NCBI GenBank assembly: GCA_003415625.1
Contig: PYIU01000003.1
Coordinates: forward strand, 3,410,001 to 3,474,000
Length of the DNA stretch: 64,000 nt
From: Aquanectria penicillioides
Taxonomy: Eukaryota > Ascomycota > Sordariomycetes > Hypocreales > Nectriaceae
Direction of reading: 5' to 3'
Shown here: one piece after another, positions 53,596 through 64,000 of the stretch
Numbering within the stretch: position 1 is the stretch's first letter
How the letters are laid out: every line of letters starts with the position of its first letter
Position numbers and translations under genes: made by a program
The notes under the pieces: generated by a model
Databases searched by the model: none
Told to the model about the DNA's origin: nothing
What the model saw: the letters and a program-made list of their open reading frames with translations, nothing else

Positions 53596-56500
53596 GGCAA
53601 CAGTGGCATGTCGTGGTGGGAAACGGCCTTTTTTTATCTTTTTTTTTTATCTTCTTGTTCTGGCTACAGCAGTTGTCGACGTTGTCCAAGTGTTGTTGAT
53701 GCCGATGTCGAAGTTGTTGATGTTGATGTTTGATGTTGCTATGGTCTTTGTTGGTGTTTGAGTGGCGGCTGTGTAAGTGGTGCTATGTGATGCAAAATGG
53801 GCAGATTTCTCGTCAATGGGGTGTGTTGGTGAGGGGATGTTATAGGCCAATTGCGATTTCACTTCAGAGAAGCTCCCAAGAAGATAAAGATGATGGATGG
53901 ATGTCAGTCAAGCTTCTCCCTCGTCTCAAGATGCCTTCTTCAACCCAGCAGCAGCCACAGGCTCCAATTGAGCTATGAGACGGATGATGGGGAAACGAAG
54001 CCTTGGAGGGAGACTTTGGCAAGGGAAGATGTGGGACAGAGAAACAAAAGAGTCGATTTCAAGTGTGAGATAGTTACAATAGAAACAAAGCTCAAGGAGA
54101 AACAAAAGAGCAGGAGGAGGAGGGGTGTGGCCTGAGCTCCCCCGGGTCCGGGACGGCTGAGATATATCTCTCGACTTACAGCCCCCTCTCTTTTCGGGAT
54201 CAGCCTGGCCTCTCTCTTTTTTTTTCCTCGCAAGGGGAAAAAAGGGCACTGGTCGTGTTTCCCCTTCCCAACAGGAGCCTCTTGCGCTCTATCCGTCTTC
54301 CCCTTTGCCCATGCTTGACACCAAGGTTACCTTAGTGCCGAGCCATGCAGGATGGGTCCATCGCGAGAAGGTGACCGTGGCCGACGATCGACTGGCTGGC
54401 GGTGACTCACGGTGGGATGCAGGACTGCAGAAGCTGCAGATGGGCCCGGCAGCAGGTGGAGAAGCAACAACGGAGCTGTGTCCCATGAGCGACGGCGGGA
54501 TGTGGCTAGTTGTTGGATGTTTGGAAGGTTGCCGGGCGAGCTGCCCGGAGACTGGTCGACGCCTGTGTTTGCTCCCCCAGGGACTCAGGGACGCAGCCAA
54601 GACAGGGCACACGGACGCTCTCCTGTGGCTCTTGTGGCTCTTGTGGGGAGGGAGAGCAAGCCAAGGCCACATGCAGCCGGCGCAGGGCATGTCTATGCCT
54701 CCCCCATGCCCATGCCCATGACCATGCCCGCGTACATGCACGACCGTGGATCCTCGTGGCGGTGATGCTCCGGCCGCTGTCGACCAGACGTTGACTTGAC
54801 GTCGCGGGGGAGCCAGAGCGCGTTGTGACTCGACCGCGCGCCGCTGTCGCCCTCTGATTGGGCCATGCACAGCTGCACGGGCGACGCACCAAGGAGTCAA
54901 GGACTCCAGAACCCAGCTACTTGGAGGCTACATGCTTGTCTCGACCACCTGAGCGAATAGCCGTCAATCTGCGTACTCGGCTTTTGAGTTTGTTGCTCTG
55001 CCTCCCCCCATCTCCGCTGTCACCCCCAACTCTTCGTTGACCAAGTCTCAAAGCCTGGGGAACGACGGCCAGTCGGGCGGCCCGCAGCAGACCATCCTCC
55101 TGCACCCTCTCTGACTCTTGTTCAATGAGTTGGCTGTCTATCCTGCGTTGTCTCGCCCTGCAACTACTCTACGCACCTTGACCCATATTGAAGGAAAGCC
55201 CTCCTCCACTCCCCACAAAACCTAAGAAAAGTTGTGGGAAAGAAAAAATCTCCCCCAAAAAATCCAACAATTCCTTGGATCGACAGTCTCTGTAGTCAGG
55301 GGTGGGAATGAATGGCACCGTAGCACACCTATTTTTGCAATCGTCCCTATCGGCGAGTTTTCCTGGTTCCTTGTTCGGACGACGCAAGCCTATCTATCTC
55401 GCCAGGCACCCGAGTAAAATCCACGCGCAATGTACCGCCAAAGTACTCAATGGCCCACGGGTGTTTATCGATAGCGCTTCCAGTACCCTGGTACCCTCCC
55501 TCCCGCGATGCGACTTAGCTGCAGATGCCATCTGCCCAATCGAACTCGTGTCTCACGACGCGACAGACGCGCAACGTGGACGAACGTCGAACGCGCGACA
55601 CCGACCGCTGGGACAGCCACAGATCGGCGGGGCGTGCTGGAGGGTCCTCCCCCCCCGGGAGGCTGAGTTGGCGAGAGTATGACTCCCAAAAAGACAACCA
55701 AAGACGCTGTCGTGGTGTCTTGTTGAGTCGGTCAAGAGGAAAAAGTTTTTTTTTTAGTCTGTTCCAATTTTTACGAAAAGAGCCAAAAGTTGTGTGCGGC
55801 GTCTACGCAGAGTAGAGCCTCAACAAAGATGGACGAAACAGATGTCGTTGAGATGCGGATTCTTTCATGCGTTCGATGCGTGGCTGAAGCGAGACACATG
55901 CAGCGAGAGGGCGCTGGCGGTGGTGCTGGTGGTGGTGCTGGCGCGGGCGCGGGGGCGCGGCCGAGCCTCAGTTGCTGGCGATGCACTCATGCGAAATGCG
56001 AATGCGCGACGAACGACATCGTGTCTCGTCCACGTCGCGCCACAGACTCTTCTCCTCCTCCCCGTCCCAAGTCCCAATTCGCACATGCACCATCCACGCA
56101 TCCATCCACTTTCGTCCACTCCAGTAATCCTCTGCCCCCCCATCCATGCCGTACTACCTCATTCATCGCTTGTGACACTTTGACATCCCCATTGATCCCC
56201 ATGCCTCATGATATCACATCTCATCACATCCCCCATCCTTGTCTTCATCCACCCGTCCTCACCAAACGACTCTAGAAACTGGAGCAGGACTAAAAAAAAA
56301 AACCTCATCCCTACCAGACATGCATTCTCATTAAGCTTCTTCATCCATCCTCCTCTTCCTTCCGTCCCCATAGCCACTCCTACGCAACTCGACTGTCCTC
56401 CTCCAAACCGCCTCGGTATCCACACAGCTTTTGTTTCTGTCCCTGGGTTTGCCCTGGTGACTCTTCCCTGCTCGCCTGCCCACCCGCTTCCGAAACGCTT

Positions 56501-57383
56501 CTGCCGCGCCGAAACAATGTCTCGCTCTGGCTGCCCCGTCCTGCCGGTTCCCGGAGCCCCTACCCTCGCCGACATGTTGCACCGTCGATCCGGCTGGTCG
56601 CAGTGCCCTGAGGCCCCAGCCACTCGTCCATCCGAGCTACCTCGAGGTGCGACGATCCAATCGCCTGTCCCCTGAACATCTGTGTGTATCAATCGACAGG
56701 CCACTCGGAGAGCGCCGGCCATGTGGTGTGCCCTTTCTCACCTCGGCGTTGCGTGATGCTGCTCGAGCATTTTCGCACTTACACGGGAACAGGTCATGCT
56801 GACTTCCCTCCCATTCATCCACTCTGCAAGTCTGCCTTGACAACAGTACAACCCACCATCCCATCCACCTCAACTTGGTTTTTTTTTAGCCTCTTCCACC
56901 TTCATAGTCTGCCCTTCGTCTCTCCAATTCCATTCCAACCGGCAATCAAGCACCTTCAAGACCCGCGGGTGTATCCACCAGATGGGCGCCTCGTTTCGAC
57001 TTTATACATCGCCACGTAGCTCCCCAACCATATCCTCATCCACGTCAACGCCGAGTGTTTAAGACAGGCCAGTGTCAAGCATGGGGAGCAACTCGTCACT
57101 TCGTATTGGGTATTGGTTCTATAGCGAATAGTTTCTGTTTCTGTTCTCGTTTCACAAGTTCCCTTGTTGATTGATGCCAACGCCTTCCTAGATGCTTGCA
57201 TATGGTGGGTATCAAACTCGTCTAGCTTCTCCTTCTGTCCACAAAAGAACCTGCCGAATCACCACCACCAACCAATTCCCAAGGCCCATGCATTCCTAGG
57301 GCTCGCCTAACTGCCCTGGAAGGACCTGGGTAGTAGGTTGCCACCCTCAGTCCAGGCTTTTACTACCAATCAGTGCGACAGCC
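53596..57383. other. 3.8-kb gene-free stretch
   Basis: No gene is supported on either strand. Long but low-complexity frames (for example 54289-54900 minus, 55790-56275 plus) lack motifs and show no splice logic. The DNA is CT-rich with short repeats: CTCTTGTGG near 54630, CCCATG units near 54705-54728, and GGTGGTGCTGGTGGTGGTGCTGG near 55918. It should contain the F-box gene promoter and the 3' flank of the CCHC zinc gene. An unannotated non-coding RNA is possible but not visible from sequence. Confidence 0.4.
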
Positions 57384-59575
57384 CTATTTTCCTCGACTTC
57401 TGCTCCGACCTCGTCCTCCTCCGCCTCCTCCGCCTCCTCCCCTCCCCCACGGTTTCCACGGTGTGGGCCCTTGCCCTTTGGTCCTTGAGGAGGGTTACCA
57501 CCAAACGACTGCCCACCAGAACCGTGCAGCTGTGCCGGTGGAGGCACGTTCCGGTACCCTCGTGTAGACGTAGGCGGCTTCGCGGGCAGTGATGGTGGTG
57601 GTCCTGGAGGTGGTTGCGCCCCGTATGCCGGCACACCTGGCGGAGGAGGAATCGACCACGATCCTTGACGTGGAGGCGGTCCAGGAGGAGGAGGCCCAGG
57701 AGGGAGGGGAGGTTGTGACGGTGGTTGGTTTTGTCCCCGACCATTGTGTCCCCGTGAAGCTCTATCATTTCGAGACGTCGCATTCTGCGGCATCTGGATG
57801 TTGCTGGCCATCCGAATTTGTCCGAGAGGCGCACGCTGTTTGATAGGCCTGCGGCCAAGAAACTCCACGTCCGAATCATCGCTTTCAGAATAGTGAACGT
57901 GGGTTGTCCTCGTCGCGTGCCCGCGAATCTTGAGTTCAGAGCCTCGCGTCGCGCTGGTGTTTCCCTGGCCTTCGCCCGTCTCCTCGATGCTCGACAACCC
58001 GCAAGATTTGTCTACATACTGGTCGCGGTTCTTCACTGACCACGTGGGGTTAGGAACATCGCCCCGACGGCGCTTGCAGTCGGCCGAAAAGTGTTGGTCG
58101 CTCCCACACAGGGCACAAGATGCAGGGATGAACATGACCTTGTTGACGGGATCAGCCTTCGGATGAAACGATCGCCACACTTCAGTGCACTCCTTTTCGA
58201 GATGGTCCGGTGAGTTGCAGATACTGCATGCCAATCCCTCGTCCTTGGTTATCGCTAGTTTCTCAGCACACTGAGACGCCTTGTGGCCAAGTTGGCGGCA
58301 CTTGTCGCACCTGACACGACTCGGGCAGCAGAGGCCTGCGTGTTCGAGACTGCCACAGAATGAGCATATCAAGGTGGGACAACTAGGTGCCAGATGAGTT
58401 CCACTGCCGCAAAGTAGGCACATCTGGGCGGGATCGCTGGCAGAGGGGAAATATCTCCGCTGTTGGTCCAACGCCATGGCTCCTGTGGGAACATTTCTCT
58501 TGGTCATGATGATTCCGTTCTGTGGCACTTTGGAGGCCGGTGGAGGTAATTCTTTGCCAGATGATGCTGGTGGTTTCAAGCCACCATTGGCTCGCGCAGC
58601 GTCATCCATCAATGATGCCCATTCATTGGCACTGGGAATCGCTTCTCTTGTTTGCTCTGACTTGCTTAGCGTTGGCTCGTATTCTCGTTCGCTGTCAGAG
58701 TCGTGATCGTTTGCTTGTCCAGTAGCTCCATCATCGCTGACACTAGAAGCGCGTGAGACTTTTCCCTTGCGAGAGCGCTCCGTTGCGGGCTGCTTGGCAG
58801 ATGGATCAGGTTGAGAGGCCATGGAAGGCTGGATGCTCTGAAGCAGAGCTGCAAGGGTGCCTGTGCTCTCGACCTCCTTGGATGCTTGCCTCGCGCTTCG
58901 TCGTTTCTTAGGCTTCAATCCCGAGAAGTTGTCAACGTAGTGTACGTAGGCCAACTGAACAAGGGTGGGTGTGATAGCATGGGTAAGCTCGGAGTTAGTT
59001 TCTTGAAAAACACGAACCCAGTCCTTGAAGCGATCTAACCATGAACCTTCCTTCTTCTCGGAGAGACTGGGCAGCTTGAACGCGAATGAATTGTGATGGA
59101 AGACGGGGGTATCTGCAGGCAAAGAAGCTCGGGGAGCAGGCTCGCCCAGCGTTGTTCGTGTGATGGTTTTACTAATAGTTGGGTTCCAACCAGCTGGTTG
59201 CTTCGGGGGTTTGTCTTGGGTTATGGTTGTTGTGGGCGAAGCACCGGTGGGAGGAGCCGCCTCAGTTGGCGCTGATTCACCAATAGCCGTGTCCTGTGCT
59301 TCCTTCTCCCCTTCATCTTCATCTTCTTCAATCTCTCCTTCCTCCACGCTCAAAGACTCATCGCCTATAGGCTCCTGACCATGAGGCTCAGGTTGTGCCA
59401 CTTCAGGCGGGTCAGTCCTGATGCGCTTGGAGTCACGCAGAGATGATGTGTCGTTCAGGGAAGTATCAGGGTCGGCATCATCTTCAAGAGGTCTCTTTCG
59501 GGGAGGAGATGAGACCTCTTCACCGCTCGACAAGAGGTCTATCACCTCCTCCGGGTCAAATTGCGCAGCCGCCAT
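57384..59575 (-). CDS. CCHC zinc-knuckle protein, Air1/2-like (TRAMP type), with RGG tail (frame broken once)
   Basis: Intronless; ATG 59575, about 730 residues. The N-terminus is acidic and disordered, with EEGEIEEDEDEGEKEAQD near 80. A short folded-looking segment (SWLDRFKDWVRVF, about 180) follows. Then come five CCHC knuckles at about 382-500 (CLLCGSGTHLAPSC, CSFCGSLEHAGLCC, CDKCRQLGHKASQC, CSICNSPDHLEKEC, CALCGSDQHFSADC) and a Pro/Gly-rich C-terminal third. Air1/2 bind RNA and bridge Trf4 and Mtr4 in the nuclear TRAMP exosome cofactor. Yeast versions are half this size, so orthology is inference. Read as given, the frame ends in an acidic peptide and stops at 57347. One extra base in the C runs 57438-57447 (plus strand) would instead give a Gly-rich RGG/RS tail ending SRSRGK at 57384, which I take as real. 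Confidence 0.8.
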
Positions 59576-62494
59576 TTCTGCCCGATGTGGATTGAAAGGA
59601 AAGTGACAGAATGAACAAAGCCCCTACCTGTTCAGCCTCGAGACGTGTCGTAGCCTGCAAGAAGCCCGTTCCTAGTCGGGACGCGGAAACCGCTCAGTAA
59701 GCCGTTCCTCGGCTTGGGCTGGTCTTTTGGGCTCGCAAGGCTCGCAAGGCTTGCACTTCACACAAAGCCGCAGCCTTGACTCGGGAAATGCTCACGCAGC
59801 GCCGGTACTCTGTCAGCCTGGTTGCAACTCAGCAAGCAAAAACAGACACGGTGGACCAAAACCCCCGTCAAGACGTCGCCGAGAGATGGCGCGGTCGCAA
59901 CGAAGCAGCCAGGTATCCACGACAGCTGGCGGGCATAAACAAAAGTGCGCCAGACCCCTGTGTGGGCTCTTGTCTCTTTATGAGTGTGGTTCTGAAGCGA
60001 GGTACATGCGTGTACTGACGCGATACCAAGGGAACGGCAACGAACGGGTGGGTGAATGAATGAATGGGAAAGGGGAATAGTTTGGTAGCGATTGGCGGTG
60101 CACAACTTGGAGCGCATGGGCGTGATCCCTTACGCAACCATATCGTAGTCGATCGCCAGACGCTGGGGATGTTGGTGATGGCGACACACGGCGTTGCGCT
60201 CGCTTCCCTTCTGGAAAGATGAGAGCTTGCGATGTTATATTGGGAGCTCCTTGGGAAAAAAAAAAATTGACAGGCAGCCAATCAGGTTGCGAGGGCACAT
60301 TTGAGACTTCATTTTGGCGCTGTGGTAGTCACCAAAGCTGGATTGTCAGCCGAGGATTAACCATGGACACCCTGGCCAGTTGGAATTTCAAACAATTTCT
60401 CGTGCGGACAGGGGAGGAAACCATGAGACAGGGCATGATGGTCTATAATTCGCCTGAAAATGATAGGCTCAAGTAAAATTAGCATCACCGCAATTGAGGC
60501 TATACCGAGGCCAAGGGTTCTGTTTGGAGTGTTTTGGGTTTATGAATTTATTCCCCATTCTAACTGCCAAACTAAAGAGAGTTTGAGAGAGGGGAAAGCG
60601 AGCCAGGGAGAGATGCTATGCACGCAGCATAACAACTAGAATATCTCGTTGAGCAACGTCATGTCTGCTACGGGTTCCCCCACGCCTCGACCCATCACCG
60701 CAACACCACCCAACAGTCCCCCATGATGAGTGCCGGGCTGTGCTGTGGTCCCCGGTCGCGGTCCGGGCTGATGGGAAAATGGATCCTGTTGATGGATAAG
60801 TTCGAGTTCGGAGGACCCTACGGATACGCATTCGCATCCGTCCCATCAGCAGGCCACTCCACCCGAAAAACCACTGGACGGGGCGCTGCACAATGCACCG
60901 AGCACGGCCCCGGGCGCACTGCTTCAATGCTCCGACAGACATGCGACGTCAGCCGATATTCTCTATTCCACACGTGCTGCTAGATCTCGCGTGCACGACG
61001 AAACTTGGCAGCGACCGAGATGTGACTTCAACGGGCAATGGTCTGGCCAGACGAAAAGGCGGCGTAGCCCAAGATCGGTTGCACATGCCACGCAATCTGT
61101 CCATCTCTCCATCTCGTATCTTCCTGATCTGTCGTTGCTCCAATTAGGCGGTAGTGAAAAGTATATCTCTTGGCTGTCACCCGCGCATTTCGTCCCAAAC
61201 CCTAGATAGGAAGCTTTCTCGGTTCTGCCTTTTCACATAAGTTACGTGCCTGCATACTTGCCCATCTATCTACCTACGTTGCCTACCTACCTAGGTATCC
61301 ATCCAAGGCAAGGTACGAAGACATCTTTGTTGCCTGCGTCTGTGTGTCCTGTGGTCTTCCTGCATTGTTCTCTTTTTCCCCTCCGTCCCGTCTTGGCTCT
61401 GCCGATCCTCCGATCTCCGTTGCTGTCCATCCAGCCCCCCCGTACCATATCGCGATTCGTTTCCTACCCATCGCCAGTCGATCGCCGTCGTCGCGTGCTC
61501 AACCTCGTCGTCGTCAGCGTGTGCACGTGTGTGTCTCACTGTCTCGGAACTGTGTCGAGTCTGGAGCAAAAAACCTGGCGCCCTTTTGGAGCTTGAATGC
61601 CCCCGGGCCCGGCCAAAAAGCAACGCTAGCCCCTGTCCGACTAGCGCCTCCTGGCGTCCTCTCCGGAGTCCGGACCCCCCAAGAGCCCCCTCTCGAGCAC
61701 TGGAACTATAGCCTCCACCACTCCACAGCCCCTGGGCGAATTGGCCTCGCTGGCCTCACTGAATCGCTGTCGCCGGCCCAGTTCTCGACCTTGGTCCCCT
61801 CCCCCAATCCCCTGCCGGGTGCCACTGCAAGCCTGCTGCAAGCCCGCTGAGGTTTCCCCGAGGGTCCCCTGAGATCCCCTGGAGTCCCCTGAATTATTCC
61901 GCTGGTTCGTGCGTGTCCCTCTCGCCGTCTACGTTGGGTGGGCGTAACAAGCCTGGGTGTGTGTGGGTGGCTCATCAGTCTGCCAAAAATTTAGGTGTCG
62001 CTCCGTCGGCTTCGTTCAATCTTCCGCTCGGCGTCCCCTCCGTCTCGCCCTTCCCATCAACTTGACGGGCGTCGACTCCATCTCTTCTGTCATCATCTTT
62101 TTCTTCTCGTCCATCGCTCCCATCTTGGCCGCCCCTCCGGCTATCCTGCCCGTTCGGCCTTGTATCAGTACCATCACCTCTACCCCCCCCTGCGGCCACC
62201 TGCATCCCCCGACGCTCTTCGTGACATCATTAGGGGGAGCTGCTCGACCACCAAAAACCCACGCTCGATAATCCCCTCTCGCCTCTTCTTCCACGTCAGT
62301 CGGCCATCGCGAATCCGTTCCGTCCATCCTCCCGCCGCTCCGACTCCCCCCTCCTCCCCTTTCTCGTTGCTCGCCCACGCTCCCGCGTCACCCCGTTCAA
62401 TACCGCCAAGCTGTCTTCTCCGATCCTACTCCAGCGCACCGTTTCCTACGACGCAGGCACCAAACCTGCGCGACGGGGAAGCATCTACCTCAAC
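59576..62494. other. 2.9-kb divergent region between the CCHC zinc gene and ORM
   Basis: It contains both promoters. The last kilobase before ORM is C/T-rich with CTCGTCGTCG-like stretches, typical of a long fungal leader. A 10-bp unit (TCCCCTGAG-like) repeats three times at 61865-61890. The open frames have no motif. No gene is supported. Confidence 0.45.
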
Positions 62495-63266
62495 ATGCCT
62501 GACCGCAACACGGGTGCCCGGCGGAGGAGATCTAGCAGTATCCTCCAGGTATACCACGAGCCCCCTGAGACTCTCGAGCAGATCAGCGACCAGGCCGCCC
62601 TCCCGAACCTCAACGCCAACTGGACCAACGCAAAAGGTATACCTGGCCCATTTTTAGTCCTTCGGCCCTCCGCGCGCGCCGAAGGCCCGCCTCACTACCC
62701 ACCCTTTGCTGACATTGCCTGCTATACAGGAGCATGGACCATCCACATTGTCCTGATCGCGTGCCTGAAGATATTCTACGACATTATTCCCGGCGTCTCC
62801 CAAGAGACGTCGTGGACCCTCACCAACATGACCTACATGTTCGGATCCTACGTCATGTTTCACTATGTCCGCGGCGTGCCCTTCGAGTTCAACAGCGGCG
62901 CCTTCGACAACCTTAACATGTGGGAGCAGATCGACAACGGCGCCCAGTACACGCCCACAAAGAAGTTCCTGCTGGGTGTTCCCATCGTGCTCTTCCTCCT
63001 TAGCACCCACTACACCCACTACGATTTAGCTTACTTCATTATTAACTTCCTCGCCGTCTTGGGCGTTGTCATCCCTAAGCTTCCTTTTGTGCGTCCCCCC
63101 CTCCGCGATCCGGCCCAATTGTCTTTGCATTGCCTCTTCCCGCAGAAAATGGCGTCGGCATGCCTGGCTTTGGATTTGCCCGGGTAACCTTTGATCCTGC
63201 ATGCTAACGTTACCACAGAGCCATCGGATGCGATTCGGGCTTTTCTCAGGCGTTCCAGAGGAATAG
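62495..63266 (+). CDS. ORM1: ORM family regulator of serine palmitoyltransferase
   Basis: Exons are 62495-62636, 62730-63088 and 63219-63266, with introns of 93 and 130 nt; 182 residues. The N-terminus has a basic stretch and Ser residues (RRRRSSS), comparable to the phosphorylated N-termini of yeast Orm1/2. The ORMDL core follows: NANWTNAKGAWTIHIVLIACL, then TWTLTN-type sequence, YVMFHYVRGVPFEFN, TPTKKFLLGVPIVLFLLSTHYTHYD and the ending HRMRFGLFSGVPEE. It has several membrane helices and resides in the ER, where it restrains sphingolipid synthesis. The last exon codes only 15 residues, and its acceptor (CTAAC branch, CACAG) is clear. Confidence 0.96.
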
Positions 63267-64000
63267 GTGTGTGTGCGTGTGTGTGCGTGTGTGTGTATCC
63301 GGTATCCTGGTATCCTCTACTGGCGTAAGGGGCGTTGGGTGCTTCTGTATTTGGCCGAGAAAGAATGGAGGTACAGAAAACGAAAGACTGGAGGGATCGA
63401 GACTGTGTGCATATTAATAGCGAGCATTATCTGTTACGCGGCCTTTGGCGCAAGGTTTGGTCGTTGAGTGGTAGCTTCGAGAACAATTGGATTTGGACAA
63501 CAGCATTTGTTTTTCTCAACATTGTCCCGTCACTCTTTTGTCTTTTGCAACTCCCGAGGTCGGAAGCATATATTTAGCCGAAGTGCATTGGCTGTGACTA
63601 TGCAGTTGTCTTGTCACATCTGTCACGACGCCATGTGCGAAGTTCTTGTCAGATACAGTTCTACACTGTATCAATGGGAAAGGAAGGCGAGTGAGTGAGT
63701 GCATTCTGCGCTTGCCCACATTCTTCATTCGGCTGGATGCTGGACCAGAGCTTGTGCTGATGCTCGCATTGGATATGCCCTGCGGAATTGACTTCCCTCG
63801 CTCTAGGGTCACGATCTGCAAAGCAACATCTTGAGCCAACTCGTTGCGTAAACAAACAAGTTGGGCGTCGGTGAGATAAAGCAAAAGCAAGAACCATGGG
63901 TTATAAGAGGAGGAAGATTCGGGCATTGTGTCCTCGGATCCCCAGGCTTCAGTCCCCTCAGTTCACTCGTTAACCTCTTTCAAGAGCCAGAGCTCTGGTG
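63267..64000. other. 3' flank of ORM with GT microsatellite
   Basis: A (GT)n tract with GC interruptions (63267-63297) starts immediately after the ORM stop codon. Further right lies one minus-strand candidate frame (63516-63926). Otherwise nothing is recognised. Confidence 0.5.
63516..63926 (-). CDS. possible small hypothetical protein
   Basis: An ATG-started 136-codon frame on the minus strand. The first 45 residues (NPWFLLLLYLTDAQLVCLRNEL, DVALQIVTLE) look protein-like; the rest is Ser/Arg-rich without motif. I know no family. It may be an exon of a gene extended by retained intron sequence, or chance. Confidence 0.2.
   Translation of the reverse strand: MPESSSSYNPWFLLLLYLTDAQLVCLRNELAQDVALQIVTLERGKSIPQGISNASISTSSGPASSRMKNVGKRRMHSLTRLPFPLIQCRTVSDKNFAHGVVTDVTRQLHSHSQCTSAKYMLPTSGVAKDKRVTGQC

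Noticed and set aside
54289..54900. 203-codon minus-strand frame and its plus-strand partner
   Set aside because: Both are compositional frames with short repeats such as CCCATG and no homology that I recognise.
57347..57383. Acidic C-terminus of the CCHC protein as written
   Set aside because: It appears only after the G-run break; the alternative frame gives a classic RGG/RS tail and its own stop.

Overview
The window is nuclear DNA of a filamentous ascomycete. Genes are short, with 0-4 introns of mostly 48-90 nt, GT..AG ends and CTAAC/CTGAC-like branch sites. The proteins are typical of Pezizomycotina: SUR7/PalI, DOMON-cytochrome b561, fungal NACHT/STAND, DUF1365, GPI-anchored Cys-rich and CSN3 types. 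The overall feel is Sordariomycetes, possibly Hypocreales; that placement is inference from family resemblance only.

Layout. 1-602 is the 5' part of an unrecognised gene on the minus strand. An intron-containing tRNA-Leu(AAG) lies at 3240-3341. Two PLC-like phosphodiesterases (4341-5632 and 9792-12341, both minus) flank a SUR7-family membrane protein (8305-9220, plus). Next come COP9 signalosome subunit 3 (13022-14619), a CCCH zinc-finger protein (15808-17273) and a large CHD3/Mi-2-like chromatin remodeler (18178-23306), all minus. The remodeler is divergent from the mitochondrial rRNA methyltransferase MRM1 (23772-25841). Then follow a GPI-anchored Cys-rich wall protein (26739-28039), a GFA/CENP-V zinc protein (28539-29118), a DUF1365 membrane protein (30628-32590), the coactivator MBF1 (33879-34501) and a NACHT-type STAND receptor (35600-39159).

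The second half holds epsilon-COP (39726-40774), divergent from ribosomal protein eL42 (41135-41875), then a 2H phosphoesterase (42295-43379), ureidoglycolate lyase (43878-44618) and an MFS transporter (46095-47987). After these come a DOMON-b561 protein (48620-50208), an F-box-like protein (51536-53595), a five-knuckle CCHC zinc protein of the Air1/2 kind (57384-59575) and the sphingolipid regulator ORM (62495-63266). Gene-free DNA is extensive, notably 5633-8304, 53596-57383 and 59576-62494. It is rich in pyrimidine tracts and short tandem repeats.

These are mostly independent housekeeping genes: secretion, translation, mitochondrial rRNA, chromatin, sphingolipid control and purine catabolism. 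They sit beside cell-surface proteins and one innate-immunity-like receptor; I see no biosynthetic cluster and no intact transposon. The most striking pattern is that six of the 21 complete protein genes each carry exactly one missing base in a G/C-rich run that breaks the frame. All six lack a base and none has an extra one, which points to consensus undercalls in short G/C homopolymers rather than six true mutations. CDS spans given for those genes run across the break.
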